64,000 nucleotides of DNA from Arenicola marina. Taxonomy: Eukaryota; Annelida; Polychaeta; Arenicolidae. Below, one piece after another: positions 10,748-24,431 of the stretch (positions within the stretch are counted from its first letter, which is position 1; each line of letters begins with the position of its first letter). The stretch lies in the NCBI GenBank assembly GCA_964019135.1, contig CAXHSH010000664.1, forward strand, positions 1 to 64,000, in the 5' to 3' direction. Under the pieces are notes generated by a model. The model did not search any database. It saw only the letters and a program-made list of their open reading frames with translations, and was not told where the DNA came from. The position numbers were made by a program, and so were the translations under genes.

Positions 10748-13613
10748 CAACACAAACAAGCATGATTTGATCCTTATATTAACCAAAACACTCGGTTCTA
10801 CCAACATATTACGTAAACAGACCCGATTCTAGTATTACACTGCCAGACACCCCCGGCTCTAACGATATACTACCCAAAACACTCGGTTTCATGAATATAC
10901 TACACAAAACGCTCGGTTATAGTTACATACTGTGCAAAACACTCGGCTTTAGCGATATACAACAACAAACATGATTTGACCCTTTTATTAACCAACACAC
11001 TCGGTTCTAACGATATACTGATCTAAACACTCGGTTTTAGCGATATATAACGCAAACAAACATGATTTGATCCTTATATTGACCAAAACAACCGGTTCTA
11101 CATACATAGTACGAAAACACTACCGATGCTAGTACTACACTACTGAACACACCCGGTTCTAGCGATATACTACTCAAAACACTCGGTTTTAAGAATGTAC
11201 TACACAAAACACTCGGTTTTAGGAATGTACTACACAAGACACTCGGTTATAGCGACATACAGTACAACACACTCGGTTATAGTAACATACTGTACAAAAC
11301 ACTCGGCTTTAGCGATATACAACACAAACAAGCATGATTCGATCCCTTTTTTAACCAATGCAGTCGGTTATAACGATATACTAATCAAAACACTCAGTTT
11401 TAGCGATATACAACACAAACAAACAGGGGTGGTCAGAGGGGCTGGAGGGGACGGTACGGGCGGTGTGGACAATGGGAATAGTGGTGATGGGGGAATGGTG
11501 GGGACGGCGGTGACGGTGGGGACGACAGGGACTGTGGGAACGGAGGATACGACAGGAACGGTGGGGACGGTTGGGACTGGGTGCGTGTGTGTGAGGTGGG
11601 GCAAGACATTAGGAGGGGTAGGTAGGTTGTTTTTTGCAACACGATCTCCGGGAATGATGGACTGACCGATAAACAGAAAACGTAAATATCGCGGCAAACA
11701 CCTTTTTGGGCATATAACGGTGGCAAAGGATCGAGCCAACACCATAATTAATGGTCGCCGGCCAAGCCCATCAGGGAGCCTCCATCGGCCTGTTGATTTC
11801 ACTTCTCCTGTCGCTAAACCCTGAATCACGGTACGTGAATAACTCAACAGGCGCAGACAAGAGGTATCATCAAGAGCCGAACCCGGCATGCCGGGGCCAT
11901 TCTGGGACGTCGTCTCTCTTTGTGGTGGCTTCAAAAGTTAACACCCTACACTACCCCTCACCCACTATCCCACACTTATCTCGCCCCAACCGTCCTAAGG
12001 CGTTGAGCGTCTAATGGCCCAAGCCCCATAGGTCTCTCCGGCCACTCACCCTCACCCTCCAGGCACCACTATACCTCACCTCACCCTCATCCTCCCCGCC
12101 GTAGCACCCTCCAGGCTCCCCTCACCCTCATTAACCGGAAATACTGCCCATTTAGTTTTAACCGGTTGCCAGGTCCATCAAGGGAGGTCGGGAAAGAATG
12201 ACTGCCCATTCTGGCTTGCTTAGCCGCAACCTGATCAAACGCATTCGAATAACTCTTACGTCAATCACGCAGTGGAGCCATTGCCAACCCCGGGTTTCTG
12301 AAATTGAGGCTGGTGGAGATTTGGGAAGAGCAACAAACCGATGCACAGCCGGCTGTATTAGCAAGCGACCCAATTGTCTAAACCAGAAACATAAACGTTT
12401 TAATTATAAAATCGGACCTTTATTTCATCGAATGTTTTCATAGTCGGAATAATTTGGTGCCGCTTGTGGGAACTATTTCTCTCGGCGGATATGTTTTACC
12501 CGGTGATTATGACGTAGATAATCAACAGGTAATTAGTTCGGAATAGCGCGTAGGAAGCAGCGGAAGTTTTATTTGAATTTTATGTTTTAGCGTAACTATA
12601 ACGGACCATCACACTATCTCGCAATCCCTACATTATGCGCGTTTGTAATAAAACAATACTTACTACTACCGTAGTGGGGTAGGTCGTGGCGGCCAGCGAT
12701 GTGGCAAGCCGGAGGCCGGTGTAGTTCGTTGTGTCCAGCCGTGGGACAGGGCGGTCCGGGGTAGGTCGTTGTGTCCAGCGGTGGGGCGGGCCGGGGTAGG
12801 TAGTGATGTTAAGCGGTGGGGCGGATCAGGGAAGATCGTGGTATGTGGCGGTGGGGGTGGCCGGTTGCGTGGTAGATCGTGTCAGTATGTTGCTACAACC
12901 GAGTGTTTGAGTAGTATATCTCTAGAAACGAGTGGTTCGGGAAGTGTAATGCTTAAGTCTGGTGTGTTTGGGTTTTATATCGCCCAGGGTTTGTACAGTA
13001 TCCTGCTATATAGCCGAGTCTTTTGCGTATATTGCTAGACCCAAGTGTTTTATGTAGCATATCGCAAGACCCGACTGTTTAGAGTAGTACATCGCTAGAA
13101 CCGAGTGTTTTGGGTAGTGTAATACTACAATCGGGCGTGTTTGCGCACTATGTCGTTAGAAGCGAGTGTTTTGGTTAATATAATGATCAAATCATGTGTG
13201 CTTGTTTGTATATCGTTAAAACCGAGTGTTTTGTACGGTATGTCGCTATTACCGAGTTGTTTGTATAGCATGTCCCTAAAACCAAGTGTTTTAAGTAGTA
13301 TATCGCTCGTACCGAGTGTTTTGGCAAGTTTAATTCTGGAATCTGTTGTGTTTCCCAAGTATAGCTCTAAATCCGAGTATTTTTTACAGTATGTCGCTGT
13401 AACCGAGTGTTTTGTGTAGTATGTCGCTGTAACCGAGTGTTTTGTGTAGTATGTCACAAAACACTGAGGGTTTTGAGTAGTATATCGTTAGAATCGAGTG
13501 CTTTTGGTTAATAAAATGATCGAATCATTTTTGTTTGTGTTGTATTACGCTGAAATAGGTTGTTTTGTATATTATGTCGCTATGAGCCAGTAATTTTGTA
13601 GTATGTTCTTATA
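10748..13613 (+). repeat. Monomer M5, type D
   Basis: Left half resembles type B (no long G run). The right arm is complete and contains two adjacent identical 30-bp units (near 13390-13450). Confidence 0.92.
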
Positions 13614-16004
13614 CAACACAAACAAGCATGATTTGATCCTTATATTAACCAAAACACTCGGTTCTACCAACATATTACGTAAACAGACCCGATTCTAGTA
13701 TTACACTGCCAGACACCCCCGGCTCTAACGATATACTACCCAAAACACTCGGTTTCATGAATATACTACAGAAAACACTCGGTTATAGTGACATACTGTG
13801 CAAAACACTCGGCTTTAGCGATATACAACAACAAACATGATTTGACCCTTTTATTAACCAAAACACTCGGTTCCAGCGATATACTGATCTAAACACTCGG
13901 TTTTAGCGATATATAACGCAAACAAACATGAGTTGATCCTTATATTGACCAAAACAACCGGTTCTACATACATAGTACGAAAACACAACCGATGCTAGTA
14001 CTACACTACTGAACACACCCGGTTCTAGCGATATACTACTCAAAACACTCGGTTTTAAGAATGTACTACACAAAACACTCGGTTTTAGGAATGTACTACA
14101 CAAGACACTCGGTTATAGCGACATACAGTACAACACACTCGGTTATAGCAACATACTGTACAAAACACTCGGCTTTAGCGATATACAACACAAACAAGCA
14201 TGATTCGATCCCTTTTTTAACCAATGCACTCGGTTATAACGATATACTAATCAAAACACTCAGTTTTAGCGATATACAACACAAACAAACAGGGGTGGTC
14301 AGAGGGGCTGGAGGGGACGGTACGGGCGGTGTGGACAATGGGAATAGTGGTGATGGGGGAATGGTGGGGACGGCGGTGACGGTGGGGACGACAGGGACTG
14401 TGGGAACGGAGGATACGACAGGAACGGTGGGGACGGTTGGGACTGGGTGCGTGTGTGTGAGGTACGGGGGGGGGGGGGTGGGGGCAAGACATTAGGAGGG
14501 GTAGGTAGGTTGTTTTTTGCAACACGATCTCCGGGAATGATGGACTGACCGATAAACAGAAAACGTAAATATCGCGGCAAACACCTTTTTGGGCATATAA
14601 CGGTGGCAAAGGATCGAGCCAACACCATAATTAATGGTCGCCGGCCAAGCCCATCAGGGAGCCTCCATCGGCCTGTTGATTTCACTCTTCCTGTCGCTAA
14701 GCCCTGAATCACGGTACGTGAATAACTCAACAGGCGCAGACAAGAGGTATCATCAAGAGCCGAACCCGGCATGCCGGGGCCATTCTGGGACGTCGTCTCT
14801 CTTTGTGGTGGCTTCAAAAGTTAACACCCTACACTACCCCTCACCCACTATCCCACACTTATCTCGCCCCAACCGTCCTAAGGCGTTGAGCGTCTAATGG
14901 CCCAAGCCCCATAGGTCTCTCCGGCCACTCACCCTCACCCTCCAGGCACCACTATACCTCACCTCACCCTCATCCTCCCCGCCGTAGCACCCTCCAGGCT
15001 CCCCTCACCCTCATTCACCGGAAATACTGCCCATTTAGTTTTAACCGGTTGCCAGGTCCATCAAGGGAGGTCGGGAAAGAATGACTGCCCATTCTGGCTT
15101 GCTTAGCCCCAACCTGATCAAACGCATTCGAATAACTCTTACGTCAATCACGCAGTGGAGCCATTGCCAAGCCCGAGTTTCTGAGATTGAGGCTGGTGGA
15201 GATTTGGGAAGAGCAACAAACCGATGCACAGCCGGCTGTATTAGCAAGCAACCCAATTGTCTAAACCAGAAGCATAAACGTTTGAATTATAAAATCGGAC
15301 CTTTATTTCATCGAATGTTTTCATAGTCGGAATAATTTGGTGCCGCTTGTGGGAACTATTTCTCTCGGCGGATATGTTTTACCCGGTGATTATGACGTAG
15401 ATAATCAACAGGTAATTAGTTCGGAATAGCGCGTAGGAAGCAGCGGAAGTTTTATTTGAATTTTATGTTTTAGCGTAGCTATAACGGACCATCACACTAT
15501 CTCGCAATCCCTACATTATGCGCGTTTGTAATAAAACAATACTTACTACTACCGTAGTGGGGTAGGTCGTGGCGGCCAGCGATGTGGCAAGCCGGAGGCC
15601 GGGGTAGGTCGTTGTGTCCAGCGGTGGGGCGGGCCGGGGTAGGTAGTGATGTTAAGCGGTGGGGCGGATCAGGGAAGATCGTGGTATGTGGCGGTGGGGG
15701 TGGCCGGTTGCGTGGTAGATCGTGTCAGTATGTTGCTACAACCGAGTGTTTGAGTAGTATATCTCTAGAACCGAGTGGTTCGGGAAGTGTAATGCTTAAG
15801 TCTGGTGTGTTTGGGTTTTATATCGCCCAGGGTTTGTACAGTATCCTGCTATATAGCCGAGTCTTTTGCGTATATTGCTAGACCCAAGTGTTTTATGTAG
15901 CATATCGCAAGACCCGACTGTTTAGAGTAGTACATCGCTAGAACCGAGTGTTTTGGGTAGTGTAATACTACAATCGGGCGTGTTTGCGCACTATGTCGTT
16001 AGAA
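13614..16004 (+). repeat. Monomer M6, type A
   Basis: Type A core with a 13-G run near 14466-14478. Its right arm is truncated at the recurrent A/B junction. Confidence 0.92.
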
Positions 16005-18787
16005 CCAACATATTACGTAAACAGACCCGATTCTAGTATTACACTGCCAGACACCCCCGGCTCTAACGATATACTACCCAAAACACTCGGTTTCATGAAT
16101 ATACTACACAAAACGCTCGGTTATAGTGACATACTGTGCAAAACACTCGGCTTTAGCGATATACAACAACAAACATGATTTGACCCTTTTATTAACCAAA
16201 ACACTCGGTTCTAACGATATACTGATCTAAACACTCGGTTTTAGCGATATATAACGCAAACAAACATGATTTGATCCTTATATTGACCAAAACAACCGGT
16301 TCTACATACATAGTACGAAAACACTACCGATGCTAGTACTACACTACTGAACACACCCGGTTCTAGCGATATACTACTCAAAACACTCGGTTTTAAGAAT
16401 GTACTACACAAAACACTCGGTTTTAGGAATGTACTACACAAGACACTCGGTTATAGCGACATACAGTACAACACACTCGGTTATAGTAACATACTGTACA
16501 AAACACTCGGCTTTAGCGATATACAACACAAACAAGCATGATTCGATCCCTTTTTTAACCAATGCAGTCGGTTATAACGATATACTAATCAAAACACTCA
16601 GTTTTAGCGATATACAACACAAACAAACAGGGGTGGTCAGAGGGGCTGGAGGGGACGGTACGGGCGGTGTGGACAATGGGAATAGTGGTGATGGGGGAAT
16701 GGTGGGGACGGCGGTGACGGTGGGGACGACAGGGACTGTGGGAACGGAGGATACGACAGGAACGGTGGGGACGGTTGGGACTGGGTGCGTGTGTGTGAGG
16801 TGGGGCAAGACATTAGGAGGGGTAGGTAGGTTGTTTTTTGCAACACGATCTCCGGGAATGATGGACTGACCGATAAACAGAAAACGTAAATATCGCGGCA
16901 AACACCTTTTTGGGCATATAACGGTGGCAAAGGATCGTGCCAACACCATAATTAATGGTCGCCGGCCAAGCCCATAAGGGAGCCTCCATCGGCCTGTTGA
17001 TTTCACTTCTCCTGTCGCTAAACCCTGAATCACGGTACGTGAATAACTCAACAGGCGCAGACAAGAGGTATCATCAAGAGCCGAACCCGGCATGCCGGGG
17101 CCATTCTGGGACGTCGTCTCTCTTTGTGGTGGCTTCAAAAGTTAACACCCTACACTACCCCTCACCCACTATCCCACACTTATCTCGCCCCAACCGTCCT
17201 AAGGCGTTGAGCGTCTAATGGCTCAAGCCCAATAGGTCTCTCCGGCCACTCACCCTCACCCTCCAGGCACCACTATACCTCACCTCCCCCTCATCCTCCC
17301 CGCCGTAGCACCCTCCAGGCTCCCCTCACCCTCATTAACCGGAAATACTGCCCATTTAGTTTTAACCGGTTGCCAGGTCCATCAAGGGAGGTCGGGAAAG
17401 AATGACTGCCCATTCTGGCTTGCTTAGCCGCAACCTGATCAAACGCATTCGAATAACTCTTACGTCAATCACGCAGTGGAGCCATTGCCAACCCCGGGTT
17501 TCTGAAATTGAGGCTGGTGGAGATTTGGGAAGAGCAACAAACCGATGCACAGCCGGCTGTATTAGCAAGCGACCCAATTGTCTAAACCAGAAACATAAAC
17601 GTTTTAATTATAAAATCGGACCTTTATTTCATCGAATGTTTTCATAGTCGGAATAATTTGGTGCCGCTTGTGGGAACTATTTTTCTCGGCGGATATGTTT
17701 TACCCGGTGATTATGACGTAGATAATCAACAGGTAATTAGTTCGGAATAGCGCGTAGGAAGCAGCGGAAGTTTTATTTGAATTTTATGTTTTAGCGTAAC
17801 TATAACGGACCATCACACTATCTCGCAATCCCTACATTATGCGCGTTTGTAATAAAACAATACTTACTACTACCGTAGTGGGGTAGGTCGTGGCGGCCAG
17901 CGATGTGGCAAGCCGGAGGCCGGTGTAGTTCGTTGTGTCCAGCCGTGGGACAGGGCGGTCCGGGGTAGGTCGTTGTGTCCAGCGGTGGGGCGGGCCGGGG
18001 TAGGTAGTGATGTTAAGCGGTGGGGCGGATCAGGGAAGATCGTGGTATGTGGCGGTGGGGGTGGCCGGTTGCGTGGTAGATCGTGTCAGTATGTTGCTAC
18101 AACCGAGTGTTTGAGTAGTATATCTCTAGAACCGAGTGGTTCGGGAAGTGTAATGCTTAAGTCTGGTGTGTTTGGGTTGGATATCGCCCAGGGTTTGTAC
18201 AGTATCCTGCTATATAGCCGAGTCTTTTGCGTATATCGCTAGACCCAAGTGTTTTATGTAGCATATCGCAAGACCCGACTGTTTAGAGTAGTACATCGCT
18301 AGAACCGAGTGTTTTGGGTAGTGTAATACTACAATCGGGCGTGTTTGCGCACTATGTCGTTAGAAGCGAGTGTTTTGGTTAATATAATGATCAAATCATG
18401 TGTGCTTGTCTGTATATCGTTAAAACCGAGTGTTTTGTACGGTATGTCGCTATTACCGAGTTGTTTGTATAGCATGTCCCTAAAACCAAGTGTTTTAAGT
18501 AGTATATCGCTCGTACCGAGTGTTTTGGCAAGTTTAATACTGGAATCTGTTGTGTTTCCCAAGTATATCTCTAAATCCGAGTATTTTTTACAGTATGTCG
18601 CTGTAACCGAGTGTTTTGTGCAGTATGTCACAAAACACTGAGGGTTTTGAGTAGTATATCGTTAGAATCGAGTGCTTTTGGTTAATAAAATGATCGAATC
18701 ATTTTTGTTTGTGTTGTATTACGCTGAAATAGGTTGTTTTGTATATTATGTCGCTATGAGCCAGTAATTTTGTAGTATGTTCTTATA
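16005..18787 (+). repeat. Monomer M7, type B
   Basis: Equivalent of M3 in the next higher-order unit. It follows the truncated A/B junction directly. Confidence 0.92.
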
Positions 18788-21565
18788 CAACACAAACAAG
18801 CATGATTTGATCCTTATATTAACCAAAACACTCGGTTCTACCAACATATTGCGTAAACAGACCCGATTCTAGTATTACACTGCCAGACACCCCCGGCTCT
18901 AACGATATACTACCCAAACCACTCGGTTTCATGAATATACTACACAAAACACTCGGTTATAGTGACATACTGTGCAAAACACTCGGTTATAGTGACATAC
19001 TGTGCAAAACACTCGGCTTTAGCGATATACAACAACAAACATGATTTGACCCTTTTATTAACCAAAACACTCGGTTCTAACGATATACTGATCTAAACAC
19101 TCGGTTTTAGCGATATATAACGCAAACAAACATGATTTGATCCTTATATTGACCAAAACAACCGGTTCTACATACATAGTACGAAAACACTACCGATGCT
19201 AGTACTACACTACTGAACACACCCGGTTCTAGCGATATACTACTCAAAACACTCGGTTTTAAGAAAGTACTACACAAAACACTCGGTTTTAGGAATGTAC
19301 TACACAAGACACTCGGTTATAGCAACATACTGTACAAAACACTCAGTTTTAGCGATATACAACACAAACAAACAGGGGTGGTCAGAGGGGCTGGAGGGGA
19401 CGGTACGGGCGGTGTGGACAATGGGAATAGTGGTGATGGGGGAATGGTGGGGACGGCGGTGACGGTGGGGACGACAGGGACTGTGGGAACGGAGGATACG
19501 ACAGGAACGGTGGGGACGGTTGGGACTGGGTGCGTGTGTGTGAGGTACGGGGGGGGGGGCAAGACATTAGGAGGGGTAGGTAGGTTGTTTTTTGCAACAC
19601 GATCTCCGGGAATGATGAACTTACCGATAAACAGAAAACGTAAATATCGCGGCAAACACCTTTTTGGGCATATAACGGTGGCAAAGGATCGAGCCAACAC
19701 CATAATTAATGGTCGCCGGCCAAGCACATAAGGGAGCCTCCATCGGCCTGTTGATTTCACTTCTCCTGTCGCTAAGCCCTGAATCACGGTACGTGAATAA
19801 CTCAACAGGCGCAGACAAGAGTTATCATCAAGAGCCGAACCCGGCATGCCGGGGCCATTCTGGGACGTCGTCTCTCTTTGTGGTGGCTTCAAAAGTTAAC
19901 ACCCTACACTACCCCTCACCCACTATCCCACACTTATCTCTCCCCAACCGTCCTAATGCGTTGAGCGTCTAATGGCCCAAGCCCCATAGGTCTCTCCGGC
20001 CACTCACCCTCACCCTTCAGGCACCACTATACCTCACCTCACCCTCATCCTCTCCGCCGTAGCACCCTCCAGGCTCCCCTCACCCTCATTAACCGGAAAT
20101 ACTGCCCATTTAGTTTTAACCGGTTGCCAGGTCCATCAAGGGAGGTCGGGAAAGAATGACGGCCCATACTGGCTTGCTTAGCCCCAACCTGATCAAACGC
20201 ATTCGAATAACTCTTACGTCGGTCACGCAGTGGATCCATTGCCAAGCCCGGGTTTCTGAGATTGAGGCTGGTGGAAATTTGGGAAGAGCAACAAACCGAT
20301 GCACAGCCGGCTGTATTAGCAAGCGACCCAATTGTCTAAACCAGAAATATAAACGTTTGAATTATAAAATCGGACCTTTATTTAATCGAATGTTTTCATA
20401 GTCGGAATAATTTGGTGCCGCTTGTGGGAACTATTTCTCTCGGCGGATATGTTTTACCCGGTGATTATGACGTAGATAATCAACAGGTAATTCGTATGGA
20501 ATAGCGCGTAGGAAGCAGCGGAAGTTTCATTTGAATTTTATGTTTTAACGTAACTGTAACGGACCATCACACTATCTCGCAATGCCTACATTATGCGCGT
20601 TTGTAATAAAATAATACTTACTACTACCGTAGTGGGGTATGTCGTGGCGGCCAGCGATGTGGCAAGCCGAAGGCCGGGGTAGTTCGTTGTGTCCAGTCGT
20701 GGGGCAGGGCGGTCCGGGGTAGGTCGTTGTGTCCAGCGGTGGGGCGGGCCGGGGTAGGTAGTGGTGTTAAGCGGTGGGGCGGATCAGGGAAGATCGTGGT
20801 ATGTTGCGGTGGGGGTGGCCGGTTGCGTGGTAGATTGTGTCAGTATGTTGCTACAACCGAGTGTTTTGAGTAGTATATCTCTAGAACTGAGTGGTTCGGG
20901 AAGTGTAATGCTTAAGTCTGGTGTGTTTGGGTTTTATACCGCCCAGTGTTTGTACAGTTTCCTGCTATATCGCTGAGTGTTTTGCGTATATCGCTAGACC
21001 CAAGTGTTTTATATAGCATATCGCAAGACCCGACTGTTTAGAGTAGTACATCGCTAGAACCGAGTGTTTTGGGTAGTGTAATACTACAGTCGGGCGTGTT
21101 TGCGCACTATGTCGTTAGAACCGATTGTTTTGGTTAATATAATGATCAAATCATGTGTGCTTGTGTTGTATATCGCTAAAACCGAGTGTTGTGTACGTTA
21201 TGTCGCTATAGCCGAGTTGTTTCTATAGCATGCCCCTAAAACCAAGTGTTTTAAGTAGTATATCGCTCGTACCTAGTGTTTTGGCAAGTTTAATAGTGGA
21301 ATCTGGTGTGGTTCTCAAGTATACCGCTTATTCCGAGTATTTTTTGCAGTATGTCGCTGTAATCGAGTGTTTTGTGTAGTATGTCGCTGTAACCGAGTGT
21401 TTTGTGTAGTATGTCACAAAACACTGAAGGTTTTGAGTAGTATATCGATAGAATCGAGTGTTTTTGGTTAATAAAATGATCGAATCATCGTTTTTATTAC
21501 GCTGAAATAGGTTGTTTTGTATATTATGTCGCTATAAACCAGTATTTTTGTAGTATGTTCTTATA
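18788..21565 (+). repeat. Monomer M8, type C
   Basis: Equivalent of M4, including the C-specific duplicated 30-bp unit. The G run is 11 long without the interrupting T seen in M4. Confidence 0.92.
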
Positions 21566-24431
21566 CAACACAAACAAGCATGATTTGATCCTTATATTAA
21601 CCAAAACACTCGGTTCTACCAACATATTACGTAAACAGACCCGATTCTAGTATTACACTGCCAGACACCCCCGGCTCTAACGATATACTACCCAAAACAC
21701 TCGGTTTCATGAATATACTACACAAAACGCTCGGTTATAGTTACATACTGTGCAAAACACTCGGCTTTAGCGATATACAACAACAAACATGATTTGACCC
21801 TTTTATTAACCAACACACTCGGTTCTAACGATATACTGATCTAAACACTCGGTTTTAGCGATATATAACGCAAACAAACATGATTTGATCCTTATATTGA
21901 CCAAAACAACCGGTTCTACATACATAGTACGAAAACACTACCGATGCTAGTACTACACTACTGAACACACCCGGTTCTAGCGATATACTACTCAAAACAC
22001 TCGGTTTTAAGAATGTACTACACAAAACACTCGGTTTTAGGAATGTACTACACAAGACACTCGGTTATAGCGACATACAGTACAACACACTCGGTTATAG
22101 TAACATACTGTACAAAACACTCGGCTTTAGCGATATACAACACAAACAAGCATGATTCGATCCCTTTTTTAACCAATGCAGTCGGTTATAACGATATACT
22201 AATCAAAACACTCAGTTTTAGCGATATACAACACAAACAAACAGGGGTGGTCAGAGGGGCTGGAGGGGACGGTACGGGCGGTGTGGACAATGGGAATAGT
22301 GGTGATGGGGGAATGGTGGGGACGGCGGTGACGGTGGGGACGACAGGGACTGTGGGAACGGAGGATACGACAGGAATGGTGGGGACGGTTGGGACTGGGT
22401 GCGTGTGTGTGAGGTGGGGCAAGACATTAGGAGGGGTAGGTAGGTTGTTTTTTGCAACACGATCTCCGGGAATGATGGGCTGACCGTTAAACAGAAAACG
22501 TAAATATCGCGGCAAACACCTTTTTGGGCATATAACGGTGGCAAAGTATCGAGCCAACACCATAATTAATGGTCGCCGGCCAAGCCCATCAGGGAGCCTC
22601 CATCGGCCTGTTGATTTCACTTCTCCTGTCGCTAAACCCTGAATCACGGTACGTGAATAACTCAACAGGCGCAGACAAGAGGTATCATCAAGAGCCGAAC
22701 CCGGCATGCCGGGGCCATTCTGGGACGTCGTCTCTCTTTGTGGTGGCTTCAAAAGTTAACACCCTACACTACCCCTCACCCACTATCCCACACTTATCTC
22801 GCCCCAACCGTCCTAAGGCGTTGAGCGTCTAATGGCCCAAGCCCCATAGGTCTCTCCGGCCACTCACCCTCACCCTCCAGGCACCACTATACCTCACCTC
22901 ACCCTCATCCTCCCCGCCGTAGCACCCTCCAGGCTCCCCTCACCCTCATTAACCGGAAATACTGCCCATTTAGTTTTAACCGGTTGCCAGGTCCATCAAG
23001 GGAGGTCGGGAAAGAATGACTGCCCATTCTGGCTTGCTTAGCCGCAACCTGATCAAACGCATTCGAATAACTCTTACGTCAATCACGCAGTGGAGCCATT
23101 GCCAACCCCGGGTTTCTGAAATTGAGGCTGGTGGAGATTTGGGAAGAGCAACAAACCGATGCACAGCCGGCTGTATTAGCAAGCGACCCAATTGTCTAAA
23201 CCAGAAACATAAACGTTTTAATTATAAAATCGGACCTTTATTTCATCGAATGTTTTCATAGTCGGAATAATTTGGTGCCGCTTGTGGGAACTATTTCTCT
23301 CGGCGGATATGTTTTACCCGGTGATTATGACGTAGATAATCAACAGGTAATTAGTTCGGAATAGCGCGTAGGAAGCAGCGGAAGTTTTATTTGAATTTTA
23401 TGTTTTAGCGTAACTATAACGGACCATCACACTATCTCGCAATCCCTACATTATGCGCGTTTGTAATAAAACAATACTTACTACTACCGTAGTGGGGTAG
23501 GTCGTGGCGGCCAGCGATGTGGCAAGCCGGAGGCCGGTGTAGTTCGTTGTGTCCAGCCGTGGGACAGGGCGGTCCGGGGTAGGTCGTTGTGTCCAGCGGT
23601 GGGGCGGGCCGGGGTAGGTAGTGATGTTAAGCGGTGGGGCGGATCAGGGAAGATCGTGGTATGTGGCGGTGGGGGTGGCCGGTTGCGTGGTAGATCGTGT
23701 CAGTATGTTGCTACAACCGAGTGTTTGAGTAGTATATCTCTAGAAACGAGTGGTTCGGGAAGTGTAATGCTTAAGTCTGGTGTGTTTGGGTTTTATATCG
23801 CCCAGGGTTTGTACAGTATCCTGCTATATAGCCGAGTCTTTTGCGTATATTGCTAGACCCAAGTGTTTTATGTAGCATATCGCAAGACCCGACTGTTTAG
23901 AGTAGTACATCGCTAGAACCGAGTGTTTTGGGTAGTGTAATACTACAATCGGGCGTGTTTGCGCACTATGTCGTTAGAAGCGAGTGTTTTGGTTAATATA
24001 ATGATCAAATCATGTGTGCTTGTTTGTATATCGTTAAAACCGAGTGTTTTGTACGGTATGTCGCTATTACCGAGTTGTTTGTATAGCATGTCCCTAAAAC
24101 CAAGTGTTTTAAGTAGTATATCGCTCGTACCGAGTGTTTTGGCAAGTTTAATTCTGGAATCTGTTGTGTTTCCCAAGTATAGCTCTAAATCCGAGTATTT
24201 TTTACAGTATGTCGCTGTAACCGAGTGTTTTGTGTAGTATGTCGCTGTAACCGAGTGTTTTGTGTAGTATGTCACAAAACACTGAGGGTTTTGAGTAGTA
24301 TATCGTTAGAATCGAGTGCTTTTGGTTAATAAAATGATCGAATCATTTTTGTTTGTGTTGTATTACGCTGAAATAGGTTGTTTTGTATATTATGTCGCTA
24401 TGAGCCAGTAATTTTGTAGTATGTTCTTATA
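21566..24431 (+). repeat. Monomer M9, type D
   Basis: Equivalent of M5 with a few private substitutions. Confidence 0.92.

Larger units (their letters stand above)
5185..16004 (+). repeat. Higher-order repeat unit 1 (B-C-D-A, 10820 bp)
   Basis: Four monomers, M3-M6. Both ends are the same truncated junction, and the whole unit recurs at 16005. Confidence 0.93.
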